Assembly (NCBI GenBank): GCA_014879445.1
Contig: JACSSC010000025.1
Coordinates: forward strand, 1-64,000
DNA length: 64,000 bases
DNA from: Candidatus Competibacteraceae bacterium
GTDB lineage: Bacteria > Bacteroidota > Bacteroidia > CAIKAF01
Direction: 5' to 3'
In this document: piece by piece, positions 26,357 through 34,753 of the stretch
Layout of the letters: the number at the start of each line of letters is the position of its first letter
Position numbering within the stretch: position 1 is the first letter of the stretch
The notes under the pieces: model-generated
Seen by the model: only the letters and a program-made list of their open reading frames with translations
Database searches by the model: none
What the model was told of the DNA's origin: nothing
Made by a program: the position numbers and the translations under genes

Positions 26357-29300
26357 TTAGAAAAAAGCTCTGACCTGCATAGTGGCGATATGTACAAAAG
26401 GAGCGCCTTCAGATTTTCGACCATCGTATTGTAGTGTAATTTGCAAATAATTACCAATAGTGCGTTGAAAGGAAGCTCCCCAAGTAACATTAATCCCCGT
26501 TTTCAAACTCTCAAGCATCTCAAAAGAAAGTGCAGTATTAGGAATCCCGTTATAATCAATCCATATCAAATTTCCCCTCACCTGCAATTGTCCTTTGGCT
26601 ATAAAATTTGTTTTTAAGTCAATTCCCCAATCATGGATACGCGCCAATTCGCCACCCTGAAGAAGAGTATCCCCAACCACTCCCCGATTTTCTTTATAAG
26701 ACATCCGATATGTAGTACCAATGCGCCATTTGGTATTCGGCTGAAAAACAAATTCCGGTTTTACATCGGCATAAATAATTCTATAATTTCGATTACGCAA
26801 CCATTCCGACTCATATGTTTTTTCGCCGGAAGACGTTTCCAAAAGTATCGTAAACATTCTTATAAATGCCCATCTAAATCGCATAGAACCATATTGATGA
26901 TTGCGTGTATCCAAACCATTGCTCATCAACATTTTTTGCCTGTTGTCATGGTAATTCAACTCAATGCCCAGTTTAGAATGAAAGCGATTGACATAAAGGG
27001 TCTGTCTGAATAAATAGTTTAATGAAATTAAAGAAGTATCAGCAGTAGCAATTTGAAATGGATTAAAAGAGGATGCAAAATCATCCATTTGCGTTTTTCG
27101 TTCAGTTTGTAATATAGTTTGCGAACTGAAACGCGACAACACTTTTTTCCAACCCTTGGCTTTCTTCCATATAGCGGGAGATTGCAGATTGAGTGATGCG
27201 GTGAATTGATTATAATATGTTCGAATAAATTCAGCAGTTGGAACAAAAAACCTTATATAAGTTAAGCCGTCAGTGCCCACAATTGTACCTGTGCGGATTT
27301 CAAACTCATCGCGTTGTTTAATGCCATCACCATTATAATCAATCCATACATGAGAGCCCAGCGTATTTAGAGATTGAACATATTGAAAATCTCTCCTGTT
27401 TTCCATGCCCGAACCTGTTTCGTAAAAAAGATTTAATCTAACCGCTCCTTTTCCATAATTGCCATTATACTCTAAACGAGTCAGTAAAGTATTTTCATTA
27501 TTTCTTTTAAGCAACATAGTATCTGTAATCTGCAAGTAACGATAAGTAACTGCCGACTTAAAAAAATGATTTTCGTGTGGCTTTAATTCAAATGATGCGC
27601 CTGCAAAATGAGCTATGGCCGCCATTTCAAGTATATTATTTGCCGACAAATAATCCAATCTGTTTTTATAAAACACCCGCCATCTGTTTTCGTTTGATTT
27701 ACCTTGATGTAAAAAAAACTCCCACTCATTAAACATATAACTGTTTCCGGCCAGCGAATCTGTTTGTCCGTTATAAAAAACATTGTATTCTGTTTCTCCC
27801 TGAACACCAATGGATAAAGGTTTCCAGTGACGAGCAGCCAAAATCCTTTGCCTTAAAAAAAGTGTATTTTGTATTGTATCATTTGATGACATCTGACTCG
27901 CATCCCACTTCAACTCCCACCTTTTGTATTTAATATCCAATTGCAATTGATTGCGGTGAGCCAAATAATCTGTTCCTTTTATATACATTCCTGATGAGAC
28001 AATAATCTTACCCCACGATGGTTGCATAATCTGTATAGAAAGCTGAGGAATATAATCGGTAGAGTTAAATTTTTTCTGAATCTGACTATTGGGATTGTTG
28101 CGATTAACAAAATTCCAATCACGTTCAAATTCAACCGATCGGAAACGAATGACAGGTACAAAATTTTCATTCACATGTTCATAAGTTGCTAGGGCAAGTA
28201 GTTGCAATGTGTCGTTTGATTTTTTCTTTAAATTCGCATTGTAGGAAGCTTTAATCCTAAATGCATACCCTAAGTCATCCTCGCCATTGAGTGATGAAAA
28301 TGTGTTTTTATCAAACCTACTCAAAGCCCCTTCAGCATCAATCTCCCATTTTTTTCTCGCTTGATAATTTGCACCAAAAGTAAACATAAGATGACTCTTT
28401 GGAGCCACAAGCAATACAACGGGTTCATATCTGCCATTTTTACTCCCATCAATATTAGGTGCAATCCACTCAAAAATTTTTCCGTTAGCTGAAGAAGGTT
28501 TAAGAACATAGTTTCCATTTCCCTCTCCTACATCTGAAAAGCTTAAACGATAGTAAGCGCTATCAGGGTGTACAGAGTACACATATATAGAATAGTTTTG
28601 AGAAAAGACATTGGTATCAATCATTTTGTAGAGAATTTCGAAAGTATTAAATCCAACCGAATCGGCAGAAGGTGCAAAGGCCTGCTGAATTTGGTCGCCA
28701 ACTTGGCTTAGGATAACTTTTTGCGTATCACTCAATGCTTGACCGAGTGGTGAGTTCTTATCATCGAATTCTGTAAAAAAATTTGCTCTATATGAAAAAC
28801 CTTTATATTTCCATTCATTACCTGCTTGTACCATCCACCTTTGATAGTTTCTATCGGCATATTCAAATTCAATCACAATTCTAGAATCTTTTGTAATCAG
28901 TCGGTTAGAGGTAAATCTGATTTCGGCAGTATTATAATCAATGATATAATCATTTTCCTGGCCTCTCTCCATTTTTTTTCCATCTATAAAAACTACTTCG
29001 GTGCCAGAAAGAACAACAATAAAAAACTCACCTTCGTTGCCTGATAAGCGATATGGACCTTGATTACCTTCCATTCCCATCATTTCCTGTCGTCTAAATT
29101 TTCCTCGTGCCACAGCACCGGCAACCATACCATTAATGCTGCCTGTCTCTTCATTTTTAAATAGCTTATGGTTGGGAATAGCGGTTTTTATGCTTATGCC
29201 CTGTGCTCTTTTATTAATATTCAGAAAATATCCTGTAGGTTTTGTGATAAAAAAATCTCCTCCAATAACCTGTGTGCTGCCTTTTGAAAGCTGTATAAAA

Positions 29301-29941
29301 ATTTTGTCAAAGTCCTGCAATTGCTGAGTATTCCCATCGGGCTGAACAGGTATATTTTCATCTGTAATTGCAGCAAGAATTTCGATATCATTATTCAGCT
29401 TTCCTGCTAATTGCAGATTAAACGATGATACCAATGAAGCATCCTGAGCATTGCCAAATGCAATGCCTCTGGTCAAGCTCCCAGATTTGGTAATTCCATC
29501 CATACTGAACAATTGACTACGATGCAAGTGTTGTTTAGAGTCATAAGCAGTAGATGTGGGTTGGTTTCCCGGCATTTTCCATTTAGTAATAATTTGTTGC
29601 TTGATAGGGTCTTTAGCGGTAGCTGAAAACAAAACTGAAAATGTTCGATAAGTTGCCGTAAGTAATTCTTCCGACATACCTGCGGCATACCATTTGTCAA
29701 GATACAAAGTAAGTCGGGCTGACTCAAAATCGAGTTTGTAAAATGATTCAGGCACTTTGACATTTCGTTGTTGCAGCGAAAAAGAGGATGGGATGATGCT
29801 GAGTGTATCGAGAGTAATGGTATCAGTAAGAGCAAATGTTTTAACTCTGCTATTCGACAGCGTTTGTGCCGTAGCCAATTGCTTGCCCCAACAACACATT
29901 AGCCAAACAGCAAAAATATATGGTATGCGTATAGTTGACAA
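26357..29941 (-). CDS. Large conserved outer-membrane beta-barrel protein of unknown function
   Basis: A 1194-residue protein with a signal peptide (IPYIFAVWLMCCWGKQLATAQ) after a TTG start at 29941. The N-terminal third has SGSLTRGIAFGNAQD, ENIPVQPDGNTQQLQDFD and GDFFITKP, then GPYRLSGNEGEFFIVVLSG with VVFIDGKKMERGQENDYIID, a pattern I know from large uncharacterised Bacteroidota proteins resembling parts of the SprA-type surface machinery. The rest is rich in alternating aromatic beta-strands ending VRAFF, as for a barrel. DYNGDGIKQRDEFE is a Ca2+-binding loop-like motif. Role unknown; export, adhesion or DNA uptake are possibilities. It is coupled to comF (3-base gap). Confidence 0.75.
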   Translation of the reverse strand: MSTIRIPYIFAVWLMCCWGKQLATAQTLSNSRVKTFALTDTITLDTLSIIPSSFSLQQRNVKVPESFYKLDFESARLTLYLDKWYAAGMSEELLTATYRTFSVLFSATAKDPIKQQIITKWKMPGNQPTSTAYDSKQHLHRSQLFSMDGITKSGSLTRGIAFGNAQDASLVSSFNLQLAGKLNNDIEILAAITDENIPVQPDGNTQQLQDFDKIFIQLSKGSTQVIGGDFFITKPTGYFLNINKRAQGISIKTAIPNHKLFKNEETGSINGMVAGAVARGKFRRQEMMGMEGNQGPYRLSGNEGEFFIVVLSGTEVVFIDGKKMERGQENDYIIDYNTAEIRFTSNRLITKDSRIVIEFEYADRNYQRWMVQAGNEWKYKGFSYRANFFTEFDDKNSPLGQALSDTQKVILSQVGDQIQQAFAPSADSVGFNTFEILYKMIDTNVFSQNYSIYVYSVHPDSAYYRLSFSDVGEGNGNYVLKPSSANGKIFEWIAPNIDGSKNGRYEPVVLLVAPKSHLMFTFGANYQARKKWEIDAEGALSRFDKNTFSSLNGEDDLGYAFRIKASYNANLKKKSNDTLQLLALATYEHVNENFVPVIRFRSVEFERDWNFVNRNNPNSQIQKKFNSTDYIPQLSIQIMQPSWGKIIVSSGMYIKGTDYLAHRNQLQLDIKYKRWELKWDASQMSSNDTIQNTLFLRQRILAARHWKPLSIGVQGETEYNVFYNGQTDSLAGNSYMFNEWEFFLHQGKSNENRWRVFYKNRLDYLSANNILEMAAIAHFAGASFELKPHENHFFKSAVTYRYLQITDTMLLKRNNENTLLTRLEYNGNYGKGAVRLNLFYETGSGMENRRDFQYVQSLNTLGSHVWIDYNGDGIKQRDEFEIRTGTIVGTDGLTYIRFFVPTAEFIRTYYNQFTASLNLQSPAIWKKAKGWKKVLSRFSSQTILQTERKTQMDDFASSFNPFQIATADTSLISLNYLFRQTLYVNRFHSKLGIELNYHDNRQKMLMSNGLDTRNHQYGSMRFRWAFIRMFTILLETSSGEKTYESEWLRNRNYRIIYADVKPEFVFQPNTKWRIGTTYRMSYKENRGVVGDTLLQGGELARIHDWGIDLKTNFIAKGQLQVRGNLIWIDYNGIPNTALSFEMLESLKTGINVTWGASFQRTIGNYLQITLQYDGRKSEGAPFVHIATMQVRAFF

Positions 29942-30058
29942 CTGATCAATTTTACATTAGCCGGAATACTCCGGGTTCATATATCCCCTCATGTATTTTC
30001 AAAGATACGCCAAAGGGCAATGTGATGTATAAATTGAGCAAAAAGTAGATTATAATTT

Positions 30059-30988
30059 TTAGAAGAAACAATCAGATGGTCGTCGTTTACGCTTTCCGAG
30101 ATCAATACCAATGAGAATTTCGTGCGATCCATAATCATTGTAGCGCAAGTCATTGTATGGAAAATCAAAAGCATATACCACATGAACTTTTTCTAAAAAA
30201 TAGTAGCCGATATTAAAGCCAAAAGATTCGTTAAACCTATACAACATTCCCATCCATACTTTTTTATTCCAAACAAAACTCGGATTAAGTGTAAAAGTGA
30301 AAGGTGCATTTTCGCTAATTTGCAAAATGGCTGATGGTTTAAATTCCCACACCCGTGCAAAAGATAAATTGTATCCGCCCATCAAAAAATAATGACGTGA
30401 AATAACCGGCTGTTGGCCAATAGCCATTGGTGCACCCATAGTAAATGGCAACAAACGTGGTATTGAAACACCAACAAAATGTCGTTTGCCATGATACATA
30501 AGTCCAAACCCAAAATTTGGCACAGCCGACAGTTGGCCGGAACCCAAATTGGGATCGCTTGGATCATCAACAATCAACCCATTAAAGTTAGCTTGATAAA
30601 TATCCGCACCGGCACTGATGCCAAAACTCAAACGGTGGTTTTGACGGTTTAGCTTCAGGTTATATGCAAAATCGGCATAAATCGCTTGCTGTAAACGAAC
30701 ACCTATCATGTCATTCTGAAAATTAAGTCCAATGCCAAGTTTATCTTTAAGCAATGGCATAGAAAAGCTAAAGAATTGTGTATGCGGAGCTCCCTGAATA
30801 CCCACCCACTGACTCCTATGATGCAAGACAAAATGTATAGTACCTCGACTACCTGCATAAGCTGGATTGTATGCCAGGGGATTGAACATGTATAGTGAAC
30901 TTTGCGCATCCTGCTGCGCACTTACCCTAAACGAAAAACTGAGGAAAATAATTCCTAGCCAAAGGTTGATGATGATTGCACTACGCAT
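30059..30988 (-). CDS. PorP/SprF-family type IX secretion outer-membrane protein
   Basis: A 309-residue protein with a signal peptide ending near RVSAQQ. It continues DAQSSLYMFNPLAYNPAYAG, the hallmark of the PorP/SprF family, and RSQWVGIQGAPHTQFFSF, and ends with a short beta-barrel. Members work with the T9SS to attach or secrete specific large cargos; multiple copies per genome are usual, each often near its cargo gene. It stands 117 bases upstream of the 1194-residue outer-membrane protein gene. A TATATTTG promoter box lies at 31011-31018. The specific partner cannot be named from this window. Confidence 0.92.
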   Translation of the reverse strand: MRSAIIINLWLGIIFLSFSFRVSAQQDAQSSLYMFNPLAYNPAYAGSRGTIHFVLHHRSQWVGIQGAPHTQFFSFSMPLLKDKLGIGLNFQNDMIGVRLQQAIYADFAYNLKLNRQNHRLSFGISAGADIYQANFNGLIVDDPSDPNLGSGQLSAVPNFGFGLMYHGKRHFVGVSIPRLLPFTMGAPMAIGQQPVISRHYFLMGGYNLSFARVWEFKPSAILQISENAPFTFTLNPSFVWNKKVWMGMLYRFNESFGFNIGYYFLEKVHVVYAFDFPYNDLRYNDYGSHEILIGIDLGKRKRRPSDCFF

Positions 30989-31010
30989 AAGAATAATAAC
31001 ATCCGATTTT

Positions 31011-31018
31011 CAAATATA
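31011..31018 (-). promoter_or_regulatory. -7 box of the PorP/SprF gene
   Basis: On the minus strand this reads TATATTTG, a full TAnnTTTG match, 22 bases upstream of the ATG at 30988. The -33 element is not clear. Confidence 0.45.
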
Positions 31019-31082
31019 CAAAAAATCAGCGAATTAACACGATAGGGCGAAAATCAATCAAATTTTGTTGTAAAAGAAATCA

Positions 31083-31244
31083 TTAATGATGCCCGTGTTG
31101 TTCAGTAGCAGGTTGATTCGCATGATGGGCATCTGCATTTTTTGCAATTAGCCCCATGACAGGTATCAAAATTGCCATTGTGAGAACAAGAATAATCCAA
31201 ATTGAAACATTTTCACTTTGTTGAGAGTTGCTATGTGTGCTCAT
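31083..31244 (-). CDS. 53-residue single-pass membrane protein with His-rich tail (not in ORF track)
   Basis: This reading frame is below the track's length cut. It starts with ATG at 31244, has a polar N-terminus (MSTHSNSQQSENVS), one strong hydrophobic helix (IWIILVLTMAILIPVMGLIA) and a tail with six histidines (NADAHHANQPATEQHGHH) ending at TAA. The organisation is too regular to be chance: hydrophobic block, flanking polar ends, proper start and stop, and it fills an otherwise empty gap. The His-rich tail suggests metal binding or association with a metal-containing membrane complex, which is inference. I recognise no named family. Confidence 0.6.
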   Translation of the reverse strand: MSTHSNSQQSENVSIWIILVLTMAILIPVMGLIAKNADAHHANQPATEQHGHH

Positions 31245-31353
31245 AATTAAAATTTTAAGACCAAAATAAGCAATTATTCAAACAGAATGCAATATCCTTA
31301 AGACATTTGCATCAGTTATAAAATTTGGCAAAATAATTGTAAATTTGCCACCT

Positions 31354-31761
31354 ATGAGAATCATAGGCATCATTGGGTTAATATTTGTATGGGGCTTGGG
31401 ATTTGCACAAGCACAACAAGGCACCGTAGTTATACATTACGAGCGTGGGATTGAATCATCTATTCATGCATTTATTGCCTCTGCACAAGAAGAAAAAACG
31501 AAAGGATTCAGGGTGCAGCTTTGTTCTGAATCGGGTAATAATGCCAAGGGCATTGCCAATTCCGTCAAATCTCAGTTTTTGCAACGATATCGCAAGGTTC
31601 CGGCATATTTGATATGGGAATCTCCTAATTTTAAAGTGCGTGTTGGTGATTTTAAAAATCGCTTAGATGCTACTTTATTTTGGAAACAAATTCAGGACTA
31701 TTTTCCTCAGTCCTACGTTGTTATGGATCAGATTAATTCCATTAAGATCGCTGAAAATTAA
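31354..31761 (+). CDS. Exported SPOR-domain protein
   Basis: About 135 residues from the ATG at 31354; the track's 31345 start is a TTG three codons upstream. A signal peptide ends near GFAQAQ. The C-terminal region (GFRVQLCSESGNNAKGIANS ... AYLIWESPNFKVRVGDFKNRLDA) is a SPOR domain, which in many bacteria binds denuded peptidoglycan glycan strands and brings proteins to the division site. In Bacteroidota short periplasmic SPOR proteins are common. It overlaps nothing and ends 2 bases from the convergent xth gene. A TAAATTTG box at 31340-31347 lies just upstream of the start. Confidence 0.85.
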   Translation: MRIIGIIGLIFVWGLGFAQAQQGTVVIHYERGIESSIHAFIASAQEEKTKGFRVQLCSESGNNAKGIANSVKSQFLQRYRKVPAYLIWESPNFKVRVGDFKNRLDATLFWKQIQDYFPQSYVVMDQINSIKIAEN

Positions 31762-31763
31762 TT

Positions 31764-32543
31764 TTATTTCAATTTCTTCATATCTATTTCAAGCAATGTG
31801 GGACAATGATCTGAATGATATGCTTCAGATAATATTTCAGCCCTATTCAATGCTCTAAGTAAGGAAGCTGTTACAAACTGATAATCTATACGCCATCCTT
31901 TATTTTGCTTTCGAGCATTGTGTCTGAAGCTCCACCAAGTATATTGATGAGGTTCGGGATGATAAACCCTGAATGTATCAATAAAACCCGAATCCAAAAA
32001 ATTCGTTACCCATGCACGCTCAGCCGGTAAAAAACCGGTAGTGTTTTTATTGGAAATGGGATTATGTATATCAATTTCTTTGTGGCAAATATTCACATCA
32101 CCGGTAATAATAAGCTGCGGATGAGATTGCCTAAGATTTTGAATGTAGTTGTAAAAATCATCTAAGAATTTATATTTGAAATCCTGTCTATAATCTCCTG
32201 ATGTGCCTGAAGGGAAATAAGCCGAGATTACACTAAAACTACCAAAATCTGCTCTAATGACTCGCCCTTCATCGTCATAATCTTTCATACAACAGCCATA
32301 TTCAACATGAAGGGGTTTTTGTTTGGAAAGAATTCCGACACCACTATATCCCTTTTTTTGGGCGGGAAACCAATATGCATGATATCCCAAATCATCAAAC
32401 ACACCGTTGGGTAATTGGTCGGGAGTAGCTTTTATTTCCTGAAAACAAAGAATATCGGGATTTGCTGATTGAATCCATGTTGCCAATCCTTTTGAGAGTG
32501 CAGCCCGAATTCCATTTACATTGTAACTAATAATTCTTGTCAT
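31764..32543 (-). CDS. xth: Exodeoxyribonuclease III (AP endonuclease, ExoIII/Xth family)
   Basis: A 259-residue enzyme that cleaves DNA at abasic sites and removes 3' blocking groups in base-excision repair. The motifs are all present: IISYNVNGIRA with the metal-binding Asn, CFQEIKA (metal Glu), ITGDVNICHKEIDIHNP (Asp/Asn pair), RIDYQFVT and the terminal catalytic YHSDHCP. The length is that of the bacterial ExoIII family. It is cytoplasmic. It lies 44 bases downstream of the IMPase gene on the same strand and probably shares the lgt-IMPase transcript. Confidence 0.93.
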   Translation of the reverse strand: MTRIISYNVNGIRAALSKGLATWIQSANPDILCFQEIKATPDQLPNGVFDDLGYHAYWFPAQKKGYSGVGILSKQKPLHVEYGCCMKDYDDEGRVIRADFGSFSVISAYFPSGTSGDYRQDFKYKFLDDFYNYIQNLRQSHPQLIITGDVNICHKEIDIHNPISNKNTTGFLPAERAWVTNFLDSGFIDTFRVYHPEPHQYTWWSFRHNARKQNKGWRIDYQFVTASLLRALNRAEILSEAYHSDHCPTLLEIDMKKLK

Positions 32544-32587
32544 ATTTTACATACATTAAAACACATAGAAAATTAGAGCGATTGAAA

Positions 32588-33382
32588 TCACTTTGAAAAA
32601 AATGTGCTGTTAATGATTGATTGAAATTCCTTATAAACAGATGGAGCTGCTGCTATTATTTCACTTCCAAACAGATAATCTTTATGACCAGAGAAATCGC
32701 TCAATACCCCTCCTGCTTCTTCCACAATTAACGCACCGGCTGCAACATCCCATGCATGTAGTCCAAATTCGTAATAGGCATCAAATCGTCCGCAGGCAAC
32801 ATAAGATAGGTCGAGAGCTGCAGTACCAATACGCCTGACTCCACGTGTTTGACGAATTATTTTTTCCAAAACAAGCAAAGTGGGCTGCATTTGAGCGAAG
32901 TTGTTCACTGAAAACCCCGTTGCTACAAGTGATTCTGTTAATGATTTTGCATGAGAAGTTTGAATCGGCTTATTATTCAAAAAACTTCCCTTGCCCCGAA
33001 TTGCTGAAAAAAGCTCATTAGATCCAACATCATATACAACTCCCATCACCAAATAATCATTTTGCATCAAAGCAATGCTAATACAATAATGTGGAATACG
33101 ATGTATAAAATTAGTAGTGCCATCAAGTGGATCAATAATCCAAGTAAACTCAGCTGATCGCTTTATTTGCCCACCTTCTTCATTGATATACGATGCTCCT
33201 TGCAATACTTTATCTAATGATTCAACAATGCGATTCTCAGCCGTTTTGTCAACGTAAGAAACCAAATCATGCAAACCTTTAGCTTGTATAGATGTAGGTT
33301 GAAATGTGGCAGCTTCTAATCGAATGTATTCGCCCACATTAATTGCAATTTGTTTAACCTGTTCTAATATTGAAGTCAGCAA
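32588..33382 (-). CDS. suhB: Inositol-monophosphatase family phosphatase
   Basis: A 264-residue Mg2+- and Li+-sensitive sugar phosphatase. The metal-binding sites are in INEEGG, WIIDPLDGTTNFIH (DPLDGT signature) and AWDVAAGALIVEEAGG. Substrates may include inositol-1-phosphate or related sugar phosphates; CysQ-like activity on PAP is a possible alternative, though the overall pattern fits IMPase/SuhB better. It is cytoplasmic. The gene starts 2 bases after lgt ends, showing tight operon structure. Confidence 0.88.
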   Translation of the reverse strand: MLTSILEQVKQIAINVGEYIRLEAATFQPTSIQAKGLHDLVSYVDKTAENRIVESLDKVLQGASYINEEGGQIKRSAEFTWIIDPLDGTTNFIHRIPHYCISIALMQNDYLVMGVVYDVGSNELFSAIRGKGSFLNNKPIQTSHAKSLTESLVATGFSVNNFAQMQPTLLVLEKIIRQTRGVRRIGTAALDLSYVACGRFDAYYEFGLHAWDVAAGALIVEEAGGVLSDFSGHKDYLFGSEIIAAAPSVYKEFQSIINSTFFSK

Positions 33383-33384
33383 AA

Positions 33385-34689
33385 CTAAATCTTTAATAAT
33401 TTGTGCTGAATTTTCCCTACTAATAACGCACCTGTGAGTCCAATTATAATGAGTGATGTAGCAATAATTTCAGCTTGGGTAATATGAAATCCAGCAATAT
33501 TATATGTGCTATTTACACGAATTTGTTCTATAAAGAAACGCTCAACACCATTTAAAATTAAGTAAATGGAGAAAATCATTCCTGCAGATTGAACACGGCG
33601 ACGTAATAACCAAAGTGAGAAAAAAATACAAAGTGCCATAAGTGTTTCGTAAAGGGGAGTGGGAAAGACCGGTAATGGCAAACGATTACAGTACTGACCC
33701 TGACATCCAGTGATAGGAATGCCTTCCTCATTCACGTTATGCGGAAAATCAAAAGCAAAAAAGGCATCTGGCAAAAATCCAAGAGCTGCGGGTTTTTTAA
33801 AATACGTATAATCCACTTCATCAACAGCATTGCCATAATAAAAAAATACCGGTTGGCCACTAGGCGTAAGTGCTTGCAAATCGGACAAAATGGAATCACG
33901 ATGTGCAATCGTATAGGTTCGGTCTTCTTGAATACGATACGCGCTATTGATAACACCCCAGTCGCCATCACCTGCTAGCAAACATCCGATACGCCCTACT
34001 CCATATGCTAAAATTAAACCTGGCGCCACCGAATCGGCTACATGCACTAAAGCAATTTTATTTTTTCTAACATACCACCATACACCACAAAAACCCCCAA
34101 TCAATCCTCCATAAAAAGTCAAGCCACTGGCAGAAATCAAGCTACCTATCGGATCGGCAATAAACTGATCCCAATATTCGAGATTATGAAAAATCTTAGC
34201 ACCAATGATACCAAAAAGTGCAGCAATCATAGTAATGTTTCCGACCAATTGATAGGGACGAATAACAATTGTTTCTTCTTTAGGTGTAGGGAGTTTTGCT
34301 TTTTCTTTTTCTCGATACTTTAAATAAGCAAAAATTCCACCAACTATCAGCCCTCCGATCAGGTTCCCCTCTAGAGAAAGAAGGTAGGCCTGAGGGTTTT
34401 GCTTAAAAAGCACTGAGTCCATGATAGCCCCAAGAATTTTAAACCCTAACACAAATCCCAACAATCCATTTGAGATCAATTCCCATTGAGATGCCGGTTT
34501 ACCTACCCATATTTTCTTGGGGATACCCCTTACCAAACCTTGTTTTTCTTTTCGCTTCAACTCTGAGGCAAGCACCCAAGCTGCAGATAGAAAAGCCAAT
34601 GCCACCATAAATCCAAATGTGGGTGGAAAATTAAAACTGAACTCGGTACCAAAAAGATAATTAATCAGATAATTTAGCGTAGGGAACAT
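33385..34689 (-). CDS. lgt: Prolipoprotein diacylglyceryl transferase, long Bacteroidota form
   Basis: A 434-residue polytopic membrane enzyme of the Lgt family, which attaches diacylglycerol to the lipobox cysteine of lipoprotein precursors. Recognisable elements are GLTFYGGLIGGFCG (the HGGLIG region with Tyr in place of His), GVGRIGCLLAGDGDWG (the GRxGNF signature, altered) and FPTPLYETLMAL near the C-terminus. It is over 100 residues longer than typical Lgt because of a hydrophilic insertion after the signature (about residues 240-330, with a CQGQYC pair). These changes mean activity should be confirmed. It is first in the lgt-IMPase-xth run. Confidence 0.82.
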   Translation of the reverse strand: MFPTLNYLINYLFGTEFSFNFPPTFGFMVALAFLSAAWVLASELKRKEKQGLVRGIPKKIWVGKPASQWELISNGLLGFVLGFKILGAIMDSVLFKQNPQAYLLSLEGNLIGGLIVGGIFAYLKYREKEKAKLPTPKEETIVIRPYQLVGNITMIAALFGIIGAKIFHNLEYWDQFIADPIGSLISASGLTFYGGLIGGFCGVWWYVRKNKIALVHVADSVAPGLILAYGVGRIGCLLAGDGDWGVINSAYRIQEDRTYTIAHRDSILSDLQALTPSGQPVFFYYGNAVDEVDYTYFKKPAALGFLPDAFFAFDFPHNVNEEGIPITGCQGQYCNRLPLPVFPTPLYETLMALCIFFSLWLLRRRVQSAGMIFSIYLILNGVERFFIEQIRVNSTYNIAGFHITQAEIIATSLIIIGLTGALLVGKIQHKLLKI

Positions 34690-34753
34690 AATATTGTTTT
34701 TAATAATCGAATTTAGTAGGGTAAAGGTATAAAGGTTTAGGGATTATTATTTA

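Noticed and set aside
26633-27013. 126-residue plus-strand ORF in the large outer-membrane gene
   Set aside because: Shadow frame in a clearly coding minus-strand gene, with no start context.
29961-29974. CCGGA/TCCGG hairpin as a terminator for PorP/SprF
   Set aside because: Only 5 base pairs and no U-run follows on the minus strand.
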